The translations under genes and the position numbers were made by a program. Positions 1 to 8,198 of a stretch of 64,000 nt of DNA are shown here, in pieces. Under the pieces are notes generated by a model that saw nothing but the letters and a program-made list of their open reading frames with translations, did no database searches and was not told the DNA's origin. This DNA is from a virus. The first letter of the stretch is position 1, and each line of letters begins with the position of its first letter. Location: the IMG/VR virus record IMGVR_UViG_3300023176_005537, positions 62,001 to 126,000 of that record. The stretch is one strand, 5' to 3'.

Positions 1-936
1 CGGAGCTAACCATGGTCTCATTTTCTCTTCCATTGAGCCCGGAAGAAAGCCAATGTCCTTTCCAAGAGGCTGAACGGGTCTGGAAACAACAAGGGTTTTG
101 TACCTTTCTGTGTTTAAGACCTGCTCCATCCCAGCAGAAATAGCAGCAAGCGTCTTACCAGACCCTGCTTTCCCAATCAAAGTAACCACAGGAACGTCAG
201 GGTTCATTAGAAGGTCAATAGAGAACCTCTGCTCCTTATTACGGGGCTTGATTAACCATTCGTGACCCTTGCTATCAAAAATGTGTTTAAGGGGCATAGA
301 ATGGCTTAAAAAGCGCGCTAACGCAGTCTTCTTTTCATTTGAAGAGGAAACCAGCATCACAAACTGGTTTGGATGGAGATTGTGCTCTTCTTTTTCAACA
401 AAGACATCTTTCTTTGCATAAAACTGATCCACAATCTCTTCATCTACAAGGATTTGCTTTAGGCCGGTGTAAAGCTCGGAAGAGTCTTTTACAACCTTGG
501 AGGCAACGTATTCTTCACATTCAATACCAATAGCGTCACATTTAACTCGCATATTGATATCACGAGAAACAACAACAACTTTCTTTTTGGGATTTTCTCT
601 TTTTTCGGTGAGAGCTACGCAGATAATCTGATTGTCGGGGTGTTTAGGGTCAAAGCCTTCTGGAAGATACTCGATATTATACCCTTTGGTATAAATTAAG
701 CCTTTTCCTTTTTCAATTCGAACACCTTTTTGAAGTGAACCTTTTGTTCTTAACTCATCTAAAATTCTGATAATCTGTCTTGCCTGTGCTCCAACTCCGT
801 CTTGTCTTGTTTTGTGTTTATCGATTTCCTCTAGAACCTTCAGGGGGATGATAATGTCGTTCTTTTTGAATTCTTTGATTGAGTTTGCGTCTGTGAGATA
901 AACTGAAGTATCTAGGATGTAAGTTTTCTTTCTCAT
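1..936 (-). CDS. phoH: PIN domain-PhoH ATPase fusion protein (3' end outside window)
   Basis: The protein reads leftward from an ATG at 936-934, with an AAGGAAA ribosome site a few bases before it, and is cut by the window edge after 312 residues. The first about 150 residues look like a PIN nuclease domain (YILDTSVYL with Asp9, later VVVVSRDINMR). The rest is the PhoH NTPase: Walker A GKAGSGKT near residue 254, then VVSRPVQPLG and GFLPGSMEEKM, which are family hallmarks. PIN-PhoH proteins are ATP-driven RNA/nucleic acid enzymes of unclear phage function; phoH is a common accessory gene of marine phages. It stands alone on the - strand and diverges from the protease gene at 1050. Confidence 0.93.
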   Translation of the reverse strand, partial: MRKKTYILDTSVYLTDANSIKEFKKNDIIIPLKVLEEIDKHKTRQDGVGAQARQIIRILDELRTKGSLQKGVRIEKGKGLIYTKGYNIEYLPEGFDPKHPDNQIICVALTEKRENPKKKVVVVSRDINMRVKCDAIGIECEEYVASKVVKDSSELYTGLKQILVDEEIVDQFYAKKDVFVEKEEHNLHPNQFVMLVSSSNEKKTALARFLSHSMPLKHIFDSKGHEWLIKPRNKEQRFSIDLLMNPDVPVVTLIGKAGSGKTLAAISAGMEQVLNTERYKTLVVSRPVQPLGKDIGFLPGSMEEKMRPWLAP

Positions 937-957
937 AATGCTTTCCTTGCAGTGGTT

Positions 958-973
958 TAGAGTTAAAACTCTA
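958..973. repeat. Inverted repeat between divergent phoH and protease genes
   Basis: The arms TAGAGTT (958-964) and AACTCTA (967-973) are separated by two bases. The repeat lies 22 bases upstream of the phoH start, in the only region that can hold promoters for the divergent pair. It could be an operator or just an mRNA hairpin in the phoH leader; no clear -35/-10 pair was recognised around it. Confidence 0.4.
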
Positions 974-1049
974 TGATTAAATAGTTTTGATACTTTAAAC
1001 AAATTAGAAAACTAGTTAAAATTGTAACCCTAATTTGCGAGGAAAAGCA

Positions 1050-1829
1050 ATGAGGAAACGTTTAATTTACTTTTATCTTTTTTTTATCCCTCTCTGCTTC
1101 CATTTTGCTGGATGTTCCCACCTCACTTATTTCCGCTCGTTCGCAAAGAAAAACCCATTCAAACAAAGAGCCTTTTTCAAATTTGTTCGAGTAGCAACAA
1201 TTCAAATCTGTAAGCCAGAAAGATTTCACATTGCTTGCAGGTCTAGACAAGTAAGATATGAAGGTTCAGCTTTCCATGTCCACAAAGAAGGTAAGTGGAG
1301 TTATGCTTTGACTGCTGCTCACAACATATACCTTGATCCGGTACATCCAATGCACAGAAGAATGTTAAGTGCAATGAAATACAAGATCTCTGTGTCTAAT
1401 GACCATTCCTACTTGATCGATTGGCACAAAAGAAAACACAAGATCGTTGGCTTCAAAATGGTGAAAAAAGCTGATCTGGGCATTGTAAGAGTCAAGTTGG
1501 TCGAAGACCTGCCTACTTACAGGATCGCCACGGAAATGCCCCAAAAAGGCGAGAAAGTTTATAATACAGCCTCACCCCTAGGTTTCTTTTCAGGAAACGT
1601 TCTAGGGCTATATGAAGGGCGTTATCTGGGTAAAAAGATTGTGCCTATCAAAGGATATAAATCTTTAATGGCTGTTTACACGATTCCTGTGATTGGTGGT
1701 TCATCTGGTTCTCCGATCCTGAATAAATGCGGAGAGGTGATCGGCATTGTTTCTTCTGTTCATAGAAGGTTCCATCATATCAGCTTTGGTGTGCCTCTTT
1801 CAGCCATTCGCTCTGCAATGTATAAATAA
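1050..1829 (+). CDS. Secreted trypsin-like serine protease, probable lipoprotein
   Basis: 259 residues from the ATG at 1050, preceded by GAGGAAA at 1039-1045; an upstream in-frame TTG at 1035 is less likely. Residues 1-21 are a basic then hydrophobic signal sequence ending FAGC, a lipobox-like site with Cys22, so the product is likely exported and lipid-anchored. The chymotrypsin-fold triad is visible: His91 in ALTAAHN, Asp142 in KADLGIV and Ser219 in GGSSGSP. The family (S1, DegP/trypsin-like) cuts proteins in the cell envelope. A T4-like virion or replication role is not obvious, so it may be a host-altering accessory gene expressed during infection. It runs tail to tail into the HTH gene, with the two stop codons directly adjacent. 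Confidence 0.88.
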   Translation: MRKRLIYFYLFFIPLCFHFAGCSHLTYFRSFAKKNPFKQRAFFKFVRVATIQICKPERFHIACRSRQVRYEGSAFHVHKEGKWSYALTAAHNIYLDPVHPMHRRMLSAMKYKISVSNDHSYLIDWHKRKHKIVGFKMVKKADLGIVRVKLVEDLPTYRIATEMPQKGEKVYNTASPLGFFSGNVLGLYEGRYLGKKIVPIKGYKSLMAVYTIPVIGGSSGSPILNKCGEVIGIVSSVHRRFHHISFGVPLSAIRSAMYK

Positions 1830-2189
1830 TCACTTATTCTTCTGTCTTAAATCAAATCTAGTTAAAAGCTCTCCGAATCTTTCTGTTGTTACACCTAGGA
1901 AAGACGCTGCCCCTCTTATATCTACAGCGGCTGAAATAGCCGTTTTTACTATTGCTTCTTTAATTATTTTGTCTATGTTGTAAAAGATCCTCAAACCATA
2001 TAGCTTTCCTCCTGCTGCTATGGTAGCTGATTCCAGCTTTATTGCTATAAGATCTTCTAATGTTATTTGATCTATCTTAGAAAGAAAATTATTATCTATT
2101 TTTCCTTGACTTTTTAATTCATTTATGATAGAATAAGACTTATAAGGTCTTTTTGTTTTAAGTTTTTCAAATTCATCCCAATAATTCAT
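1830..2189 (-). CDS. Small Fis-type helix-turn-helix protein
   Basis: 119 residues, read leftward from the ATG at 2189-2187, with AAGGAAA upstream on the same strand. The centre contains LEDLIAIKLESATIAAGGKLYG, and the C-terminal part (about residues 80-112: AAVDIRGAASFLGVTTERFGELL) has the spacing of a Fis/NtrC-type HTH, in which a helix RGAASFLGV is followed by a recognition helix. Similar small proteins recur in marine T4-like phages, but I know of no assigned function. It is probably a DNA-binding regulator; being divergent from the sugar island, it could control that operon through the repeats at 2205-2351. Confidence 0.7.
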   Translation of the reverse strand: MNYWDEFEKLKTKRPYKSYSIINELKSQGKIDNNFLSKIDQITLEDLIAIKLESATIAAGGKLYGLRIFYNIDKIIKEAIVKTAISAAVDIRGAASFLGVTTERFGELLTRFDLRQKNK

Positions 2190-2204
2190 ACTAATATTTC
2201 CTTT

Positions 2205-2351
2205 TTCTTTTTAAGCTTTAAACAGTATAACATAAAGATCTTATTATTTCAATAAAAAAATAAATTAAATTATTTTTCAAATTAGGTTAAAAAATATAAA
2301 AATGTATGTTATAATCTTTTTTAAGAATTTTAAAGATATTCTTTTTAAGCT
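2205..2351. repeat. Direct repeats TTCTTTTTAAGCT in divergent promoter region
   Basis: The 13-mer TTCTTTTTAAGCT occurs exactly at 2205-2217 and 2339-2351, and a close copy, TCTTTTTTAAG, lies at 2315-2325. The intergenic region 2190-2381 (192 bases, very AT-rich) separates the - strand HTH gene from the + strand sugar island and holds no gene. The copies flank or abut the candidate promoter elements, which suggests operators, although low-complexity T-rich sequence makes chance repeats more likely than usual. Confidence 0.45.
2287..2315 (+). promoter_or_regulatory. Candidate extended -10 promoter before the sugar island
   Basis: TATAAT at 2310-2315 is preceded by TG one base away (2307-2308), which gives an extended -10 box. 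TTAAAA at 2287-2292, 17 bases upstream, is a weak -35. It would be read by host sigma70 holoenzyme and would drive the glycosyltransferase operon starting at 2382. Confidence 0.5.
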
Positions 2352-2358
2352 ATAAATT
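2351..2358 (+). promoter_or_regulatory. Candidate late promoter element TATAAATT
   Basis: TATAAATT differs at one base from the T4 late promoter core TATAAATA, which is recognised by gp55-type sigma. It lies 23 bases before the ATG at 2382, so the sugar island could also be transcribed late. In AT-rich DNA such octamers arise often by chance. Confidence 0.3.
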
Positions 2359-2381
2359 AATATTTCAAATAAGGTTTTAAT

Positions 2382-3662
2382 ATGAAGAAAACAAAGATCT
2401 TAACCATTTCTGATCATCCTTATTCTCCTTCTGGAGTAGGAACTCAAACAAAATATGTTATTGAAGCTCTTCTTAAGACTGGAAGATATGAGATCCGAGC
2501 TTTAGCAGGTGCTATTAAGCACGAGAACTATACTCCTCAAAAAACAGAAGAGTGGGGAGACGATCTTATTATTTATCCTGTTGATGGATATGGAGATCAA
2601 GATTCAATCAGGTCTATTATCAGAAATGAAAAACCAGATCTTCTTTGGTTTATGACAGATCCCAGATTTTATGGTTGGCTGTGGGAAATTGAAAACGAAA
2701 TCAGACCACTTATGCCGATGGTTTACTACCACGTCTGGGACAACTACCCTTATCCAAAATACAACAAAAAGTATTATGATTCAAATGATGTTATTGCTAC
2801 GATTTCAAAGGTCACAGACGACATTGTAAGAACTCTTTCTGATGTGGAGTGTCATTACATCCCCCATGCTGTAGACTCTACGGCTTTCAAAAAGCTTCCA
2901 GAGGCAGAGATCAAAGAACACAGAAAGAAAATCTTCAAAGACAACCTTCTTGATAAAGAAGGAAATGAAAAGATGGTCTTTTTCTGGAATAACAGAAATG
3001 CAAGAAGAAAGCAATCTGGATACCTTCTTTGGTGTTTCAAAGAATTTTTGAATGAAGTGGGTCATGACAAAGCAATCTTGATGATGCACACTGAACCAAA
3101 AGACCCGCACGGTCAAGATCTTGAAGCGATTATTCACGAATTGGGTCTTGTCAATGGAGAGGTGATCTTTTCAACAACAAAGTTGGATATTCCAACTCTT
3201 GGAAAGGTATACAATGCCGTTGACTGCACCGTGAACATTTCAGATGCAGAAGGGTTTGGATTGGCTACTTTGGAATCTCTTTCTTGTGGGACACCAATCA
3301 TCGTGAATATGACTGGAGGACTTCAAGAGCAGGTAACAAATGGCACAGATTGGTTTGGAATGGGTTTGTTCCCTTGTTCAAAGTCTGTTATTGGCTCACA
3401 ACCAGTACCTTACATCTATGAAGACCGCCTAAATCAAGAAGATGTTGTTAATGCTTTGCGTGATATGTATGAGCTTTGGAAAAACAAAGATCCTGAATTT
3501 GAAGCAATGTCCCAAATGGGAATGGAGCATGTTCAAGAAAACTACAATTATGAAAAGTTTTGTGAAACGTGGGTTGATCTGATCGATAAAACAGTGGAAA
3601 AGCACGGTTCTTGGGAAAATAGAAAAAATCATAAAACTTGGGTTTTGAAAGAGGTTGTTTGA
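2382..3662 (+). CDS. Glycosyltransferase, GT4-like (GT-B fold)
   Basis: 426 residues. The N-terminal ILTISDHPYSPSGVGTQTKYVIEAL is a Rossmann-type acceptor domain with the glycine-rich loop usual in GT4 enzymes. The C-terminal half has VFFWNNRNARRKQ and the donor-site signature SDAEGFGLATLESLSCGTPII, where the E-x7-E spacing of retaining GT4 transferases is clear (about residues 286-305). It should transfer a sugar from a nucleotide donor onto a glycan, protein or other acceptor in the cytoplasm. It is the first gene of the 13-kb sugar operon, with AAGG at its ribosome site. Donor and acceptor cannot be read from sequence. Confidence 0.88.
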   Translation: MKKTKILTISDHPYSPSGVGTQTKYVIEALLKTGRYEIRALAGAIKHENYTPQKTEEWGDDLIIYPVDGYGDQDSIRSIIRNEKPDLLWFMTDPRFYGWLWEIENEIRPLMPMVYYHVWDNYPYPKYNKKYYDSNDVIATISKVTDDIVRTLSDVECHYIPHAVDSTAFKKLPEAEIKEHRKKIFKDNLLDKEGNEKMVFFWNNRNARRKQSGYLLWCFKEFLNEVGHDKAILMMHTEPKDPHGQDLEAIIHELGLVNGEVIFSTTKLDIPTLGKVYNAVDCTVNISDAEGFGLATLESLSCGTPIIVNMTGGLQEQVTNGTDWFGMGLFPCSKSVIGSQPVPYIYEDRLNQEDVVNALRDMYELWKNKDPEFEAMSQMGMEHVQENYNYEKFCETWVDLIDKTVEKHGSWENRKNHKTWVLKEVV

Positions 3663-3663
3663 A

Positions 3664-3846
3664 ATGACTAGCGGGAGTTATGAATTGTGGCAAGTTTCTT
3701 CCTTGGGTAATGAAGTGTTTCCTATCAAGTTGATTAAAAAAGGAACTTATAGCGAAGTTGTTGAAAAATGGAATGAATTTTCAAAAAATTCTAAAACTCC
3801 ATGCAATGTTTACTATAAAGGTCAAGTTTTAGTTATTAAAAAATAG
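3664..3846 (+). CDS. Small hypothetical protein in sugar island
   Basis: 60 residues from the ATG at 3664, preceded by GAGG at 3651-3654; the TTG at 3655 is an alternative start. It is slightly basic, with no membrane segment and no cysteine motif (YELWQVSSLGNEVFPIKLIKKG near the start, probably a small beta-rich domain). It is tucked between two GT4-like transferases with only 1 and 10 bases on each side, so it is translated with them. No family recognised. Confidence 0.6.
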   Translation: MTSGSYELWQVSSLGNEVFPIKLIKKGTYSEVVEKWNEFSKNSKTPCNVYYKGQVLVIKK

Positions 3847-3856
3847 AGGTTATTTA

Positions 3857-5128
3857 ATGAAAAAGAAGGTTTTGATTAAAGCTCCAATGTTGAGTCGCTC
3901 TGGATATGGAGAACACGCTCGTTTTGTTCTCCGTGCTTTGCGGAGTAGAGAAGAGCTTTTCGACATTTATATCTTGAATATTCGCTGGGGCGAAACCGGC
4001 TGGATCTGGGAAGACAATGAAGAAAGGCAGTTTATTGATGAAGCAATCAAAAAAACTGTTTTGACACTTGAAGGTGCTAAAAAAGCAGGGCAACAAGTTC
4101 ATTTTGATGTTTCGCTTCAAGTTACCATCCCGCAAGAATGGGAGAAGCTAGCTGCCGTTAACATTGGCTGTACAGCCGGAACAGAAACAACTAAAATGTC
4201 CCCGCAATGGGTTGAAAAAAGCAACCTGATGGACAAGATTCTGGTTGTTTCAGAACATACAAAATATGCTTTTGATAACACAGTTTATAAATTTCAGCAT
4301 CCACAAACTGGACAAGAGATCGTTTTTAGAAATGAAACTCCTGTGGAAGTGACGCATTATCCAGTTCGTAAAGTTGCTCCTTGTCCAGAGTTTTTGGAAC
4401 TTGATTTCAAGCATGATTTCAACTTTCTTTGCAATGCTCAATGGTCCCCAAGAAAGAACTTGGAAAACACTGTTCGTTGGTGGCTTGAAGAATTTCAGGA
4501 CAAACCTTATGGCCTAATTCTAAAAGGAAACTTTGCCAAGAACTGTGTGATGGATCGAGAAAAGTTTGAGCAAAGAATCAATCACATTCTTAAAGACTTT
4601 GAAGACCGAGAATGTTCTGTTTATTACCTACACGGAGACATGACAGAAGAGGAACTCTCAGCCCTTTATCAGCATCAAAAAGTTAAATGCTTTATCAATT
4701 TGGCTCATGGTGAAGGGTTCGGCCTTCCTGTTTTTGAAGCGGCTTACTATGGACTTCCAGTAATTGCCCCTGATTGGGGCGGCGTGGTTGATTTTCTTTA
4801 TGCCCCAGATGATAAGGGAAAGAAAAAAGCTCATTTCTTGAAGGTCGATTATGATCTCAAACCAGTCCAAGAAGAGGCTGTCTGGGAGCCAGTTTTGATT
4901 AGGGACTCTCTTTGGGCTTTCCCAAAAAGGTTTTCTTATGTTTCACGACTGCGAGATGTCGTGAAAATGTATGGCATTTATCACGCCAAAGCGAAGAGAT
5001 TAAGAAAGTGGCTTTTGAAAGAGTTTGAAGCAGATAGCAAATATCAAAAAGTTTTGGAAAGCGTGAAGGAGAAAGATTTTGATGTTGATTCGTGGCTAGC
5101 CTCTTTGGGAGAAGAGGTTTATGATTAA
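3857..5128 (+). CDS. Glycosyltransferase, GT4-like (GT-B fold)
   Basis: 423 residues. The N-terminus KVLIKAPMLSRSGYGEHARFVLRALRS is the typical GT-B N-terminal strand and loop. The centre has FLCNAQWSPRKNLENTVRWWLEEF. The donor-binding signature AHGEGFGLPVFEAAYYGLPVIAP (about residues 280-303) carries the E-x7-E pattern of GT4. It resembles the enzyme at 2382 in plan but is not a close copy. Its stop shares the A of the next start (TAATG), so translation is coupled with the gene at 5128. Sugar donor and acceptor unknown. Confidence 0.88.
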   Translation: MKKKVLIKAPMLSRSGYGEHARFVLRALRSREELFDIYILNIRWGETGWIWEDNEERQFIDEAIKKTVLTLEGAKKAGQQVHFDVSLQVTIPQEWEKLAAVNIGCTAGTETTKMSPQWVEKSNLMDKILVVSEHTKYAFDNTVYKFQHPQTGQEIVFRNETPVEVTHYPVRKVAPCPEFLELDFKHDFNFLCNAQWSPRKNLENTVRWWLEEFQDKPYGLILKGNFAKNCVMDREKFEQRINHILKDFEDRECSVYYLHGDMTEEELSALYQHQKVKCFINLAHGEGFGLPVFEAAYYGLPVIAPDWGGVVDFLYAPDDKGKKKAHFLKVDYDLKPVQEEAVWEPVLIRDSLWAFPKRFSYVSRLRDVVKMYGIYHAKAKRLRKWLLKEFEADSKYQKVLESVKEKDFDVDSWLASLGEEVYD

Positions 5129-5967
5129 TGTATATCTTTTTGTCCGACTTCTTTTTAGAGCAGGGTGTGATCGGCGGAGGTGAACTGAATGATTATGAGC
5201 TTTTAAAAATATTATCCAATAAAGGCTATAAAGTAAAGAAAAAGAACACTTCTGAAGTTGATTTGAGATTTTTAAAAGAAAATATTGGAAATAACTTTAT
5301 TATTTCCAATTTTATATTCTTAAAAGAAGAGTGTAAAAAGTTCATTCAATCAGGGTTAAATTATGCGATATACGAACACGATCACAAATACCTAATCAAT
5401 AGAGACCCCTCCAAGTGTGAAGATTATATATGCAAAAAACAAGAATTAATAAATATAGGTTTTTATCAAAATGCAAAAGCCATTTTATGTCAATCTTTGT
5501 TACACGCAGAAATTATTAACAAAAACTTAAAGAAAATAAATGCTATAAGTTTATCTGGCAATTTGTGGTCCGAAGAGGATCTGAAATTGATGAGAAAGCT
5601 TTCAGAAAACAAAAAAAGTAATTTTTATTCAATTATAAATTCCATCAATCCAATAAAAAACACAAATATTTGTATTAAATACTGCCGGCATAAGCAGATT
5701 CCATTTAAGCTGATATCAAAAATGCCTAGACAGCAGTTTTTAACTGAATTATCTAAAAATGAAGGGCTGGTCTTCTTTCCCGGAGTTGTTGAGACATTAA
5801 ATAGGGTTTGCGTGGAAGCTAAAGCAATGAACTGTAAAGTTGTAACAAACAAGAAAGTTGGAGCTACATCTGAAGAATGGTTTTCCTTGAAGGGAGAGCC
5901 CTTATTGGAAGAAATGTATAAAATGAGAGAAAGCATTCCAAAGTTGATTATTGAGGTGTTTGAATGA
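5128..5967 (+). CDS. Probable glycosyltransferase, GT-B type
   Basis: 279 residues. It is shorter and more divergent than its neighbours. It keeps a GT-B-like C-terminal segment, FFPGVVETLNRVCVEAKAMNCKVVTNKKVGA (about residues 212-242), in which two acidic residues seven apart and a following valine-rich strand mimic the GT4 donor site. The N-terminal half contains FLSDFFLEQGVIGGGELNDYELLKIL, a loop-helix start like other GT-B enzymes. The start overlaps the previous stop and its own stop overlaps the next start (ATGA at 5964), so it sits inside a translationally coupled run. It could be inactive or have an unusual acceptor. Confidence 0.65.
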   Translation: MYIFLSDFFLEQGVIGGGELNDYELLKILSNKGYKVKKKNTSEVDLRFLKENIGNNFIISNFIFLKEECKKFIQSGLNYAIYEHDHKYLINRDPSKCEDYICKKQELINIGFYQNAKAILCQSLLHAEIINKNLKKINAISLSGNLWSEEDLKLMRKLSENKKSNFYSIINSINPIKNTNICIKYCRHKQIPFKLISKMPRQQFLTELSKNEGLVFFPGVVETLNRVCVEAKAMNCKVVTNKKVGATSEEWFSLKGEPLLEEMYKMRESIPKLIIEVFE

Positions 5968-6866
5968 GAAAAGTATATATTAAATCTCACGAAGAAAACG
6001 CTGGAAAATACATTTATCGCGGCTACTTCAAAGCTTGGGAGGCACTAGGTTATGAAGTTGTGAATTATAAAAACCTTTTAGATATTTCAAATGATGAAGG
6101 TTTTTATTTGATGGCAGTGGATGCAGAAATCAACTCCACAAACATTCACGTTGTTAAAAAAGCAATAAAGGCTTACGTATACGTCCAGCCAAACACATTT
6201 CCAATGAAGTGGGGAACGCATCCCAATTTTGTATCATTGTGCCCAGACGATACAATTAAAGAGCTTAATGTTTTGGACAATGTTGTTCTATGGCACTGGG
6301 CAGACAGTTTTGAATACCATACAAAATGGAAAGGGATTAAAAAGCTTCCATTGGCTTTTGACTCTATCTCATATCAGATTGAAGAAGACGATAAATACAA
6401 CTTTGATTGCTGTTTTATTGGCACTTGGGCAAACAACGGCTTCAATGAAAAAAGAAAGATTTTATTAGATTATCTAGGAGAGTTTAAAAATAGCAATCTT
6501 AAGTGTGGATTTTTTATCAATCGTAATATCTCTCACGAGAAAGAGAATCTGATCTTATCTAGTAGTAAGATTGCAATTAACATTCACGATGCATATCAAC
6601 AAATGCTGGGTTTGGATACAAACGAAAGAACATTTAAATCTCTTGGGTTAACTGGTATTTTAGTGTCAGACTCTGTAAGACAAGTTAATACAATCTTTCC
6701 CAATGTACAACTGGCAAAAGATCCCAAAGAAATGGTTCAGATTGTAGGCGATTTACTGCTGAAAGACAAAGAACAAATTAAAGAAATGAAAAATTATAAT
6801 AGAAATAATGTATTAAAAAACCACACTTATATTAAAAGAGTTGAGGAGATGTTGAGCTTTGGATAA
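5964..6866 (+). CDS. CgeB-like glycosyltransferase
   Basis: 300 residues. The order of elements resembles the CgeB/YkvP glycosyltransferase-like family: an N-terminal YFKAWEALGYEVVNYKN, a central FDCCFIGTWANNGFNEKRKILLDYL, and a C-terminal NIHDAYQQMLGLDTNERTFKSLGLTGILVSD (about residues 209-239), where the family carries R-x-FE-x-x-x-x-G-x-x-L-x-x-D. The gene at 12680 has the same plan, so the island holds two members. Such enzymes are GT-B transferases acting on proteins or glycans; the acceptor is unknown here. Confidence 0.72.
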   Translation: MRKVYIKSHEENAGKYIYRGYFKAWEALGYEVVNYKNLLDISNDEGFYLMAVDAEINSTNIHVVKKAIKAYVYVQPNTFPMKWGTHPNFVSLCPDDTIKELNVLDNVVLWHWADSFEYHTKWKGIKKLPLAFDSISYQIEEDDKYNFDCCFIGTWANNGFNEKRKILLDYLGEFKNSNLKCGFFINRNISHEKENLILSSSKIAINIHDAYQQMLGLDTNERTFKSLGLTGILVSDSVRQVNTIFPNVQLAKDPKEMVQIVGDLLLKDKEQIKEMKNYNRNNVLKNHTYIKRVEEMLSFG

Positions 6867-7587
6867 CAAACCGAAAGTTACAATCGTAATACCTTGTTAT
6901 AATTCTGAAAAATGGATTGAACAGAGTGTTAGAACTGCTTTGGATCAAGATTACGACAACGTAGAAGTTATCTTTGTTGACAATGAAAGTACAGACAGTA
7001 GCGTTGATATTGTTAGCAAGATCCAAAGTGATAAGCTTATTATGTCTTCTGCTCCGAACATATACCCACATTGTTGGGATGAGGCTAGAGAAGAAGGTAT
7101 TAGAATGTCTACCGGTGAGTACATTTTGATTATGGGTTCTGATGACTTTTTGGAGAACAATTTTATTTCAAATTGTATGAGCATTGTAATGAAGGTGCCG
7201 GATAAAATAAGGGTGCTTCAAAGCCCAATTAGAGGCATCAAGGGGCAAGAAGAGGGAGATGTTGGGTTCGTATCTTATTTTTACAATAACAAAGAACAAC
7301 TTAAACAGGAGTTGGTGAAGAGATGCGTGGTCAACACCCCAACGGTTTTGTACAAGAAAGATGTTTTATTAGAGACAAAGACAAAACCAAGCCAATATGG
7401 AGGAGCCGCAGATTATGATTTTTATTGCCAGTTGGTTGATAAAGGAGAATTCATTTTCCCTGTGAGTTCTTGGCTTGGGTTCAATTATCGTTGGCACCCG
7501 GAACAGGCAACTTGGAAGATGAAAAAACAACAAACGAATTATGACAAGAAAATCCAGAGATTTTGGAGGGAAAAGTGGAGAATCTAA
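6859..7587 (+). CDS. Glycosyltransferase family 2
   Basis: 242 residues from a TTG at 6859, with GAGGAG at 6843-6848 as ribosome site; the ATG at 6849 is out of frame, so the TTG is the best choice. The N-terminus VTIVIPCYNSEKWIEQSVRTAL followed by VEVIFVDNESTDSSVDIV is the standard GT2 (GT-A fold) nucleotide-binding start, and ILIMGSDDFLE (about residues 91-101) supplies the DxD-like metal site. It is an inverting transferase using a nucleotide-diphospho-sugar. It overlaps the preceding gene by 8 bases and the next by about 13. Confidence 0.9.
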   Translation: MDNKPKVTIVIPCYNSEKWIEQSVRTALDQDYDNVEVIFVDNESTDSSVDIVSKIQSDKLIMSSAPNIYPHCWDEAREEGIRMSTGEYILIMGSDDFLENNFISNCMSIVMKVPDKIRVLQSPIRGIKGQEEGDVGFVSYFYNNKEQLKQELVKRCVVNTPTVLYKKDVLLETKTKPSQYGGAADYDFYCQLVDKGEFIFPVSSWLGFNYRWHPEQATWKMKKQQTNYDKKIQRFWREKWRI

Positions 7588-8198
7588 AAAAAAGAATTCT
7601 AGAAATAGCATATAAAAACAATCTATCGCATTTGGGAAGTTACTTCTCAAGTGTTGGTATCATTGATGAAATCTATAAAGAAAAGAAAAAGACAGATATT
7701 TTTATTTTGTCATCCGGACACGCAGCTTTGGCTTTGTATGTTGTTCTGGAAAAATATCACGATCTAGATGCAGAAAAGTTGTTTAAAAAACACGGAGGCC
7801 ACCCACATCGATGTGAGAGTGATTTTATCTATTGCTCGACAGGAAGTTTGGGAATGGGGTTGACGGTGGCTGTAGGCAGAGCCTTGGCGAATAAAGACAT
7901 CCACATTCATTGTTTGGTAAGCGATGGAGAAGCATATGAAGGGTCTATTTGGGAGTCCTTGAGGTACATTGAAGAGAAGAACATCAAGAATATAACAGTA
8001 CACGTAAATGTTAATGGGTATGCTGGTTATAAATGCGTTGATTCTAGAAAATTAGTTGAAAGACTTAAAACTTTCCTTCCGGACATTCAGATTCACTATA
8101 CCGATGTTGGTGAATATCCATTTCTATCCGGATTGAACGCACATTATCACATTATGAGCGAAGAAGATTATCAATCCGCAAAGGAGAGGTTCGAATGA
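7575..8198 (+). CDS. Transketolase-like, N-terminal (TPP diphosphate-binding) subunit
   Basis: 207 residues from a GTG at 7575, with GGAGG at 7565-7569; an in-frame TTG at 7563 is the alternative but would overlap the ribosome site. Transketolase features are in order: LSHLGSYFSS (about 17-26), FILSSGHAALALY, KHGGHPHR, YCSTGSLGMGLTVAVG, then the Mg/thiamine diphosphate motif SDGEAYEGSIWE with Asp117 and the closing Asn147 in VNVNGYAGY. This is the diphosphate-binding domain alone; the partner domain is the next gene (ATGA overlap at 8195). The location among deoxysugar genes points to sugar-nucleotide chemistry rather than the pentose phosphate pathway. Confidence 0.88.
   Translation: MENLKKRILEIAYKNNLSHLGSYFSSVGIIDEIYKEKKKTDIFILSSGHAALALYVVLEKYHDLDAEKLFKKHGGHPHRCESDFIYCSTGSLGMGLTVAVGRALANKDIHIHCLVSDGEAYEGSIWESLRYIEEKNIKNITVHVNVNGYAGYKCVDSRKLVERLKTFLPDIQIHYTDVGEYPFLSGLNAHYHIMSEEDYQSAKERFE

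Noticed and set aside
1821-1828. Exact TATAAATA at the end of the protease gene
   Set aside because: It encodes the last codons MYK and stop, is followed by a gene on the opposite strand, and has no downstream + strand gene for over 500 bases, so late promoter function is unlikely.
1747-1983. Plus-strand open frame spanning the protease end and HTH gene
   Set aside because: It overlaps two supported genes in other frames and its hydrophobic text is explained by them.
2323-2346. Weak hairpin AAGAAT/ATTCTT followed by T residues
   Set aside because: Six AT-rich pairs and no GC stem would not make an efficient terminator; more likely part of the repeat pattern in this gap.
2190-2381. Search for tRNA or small gene in the longest noncoding gap
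   Set aside because: No cloverleaf arms, no TTC-type loop and no open frame with a ribosome site were seen.
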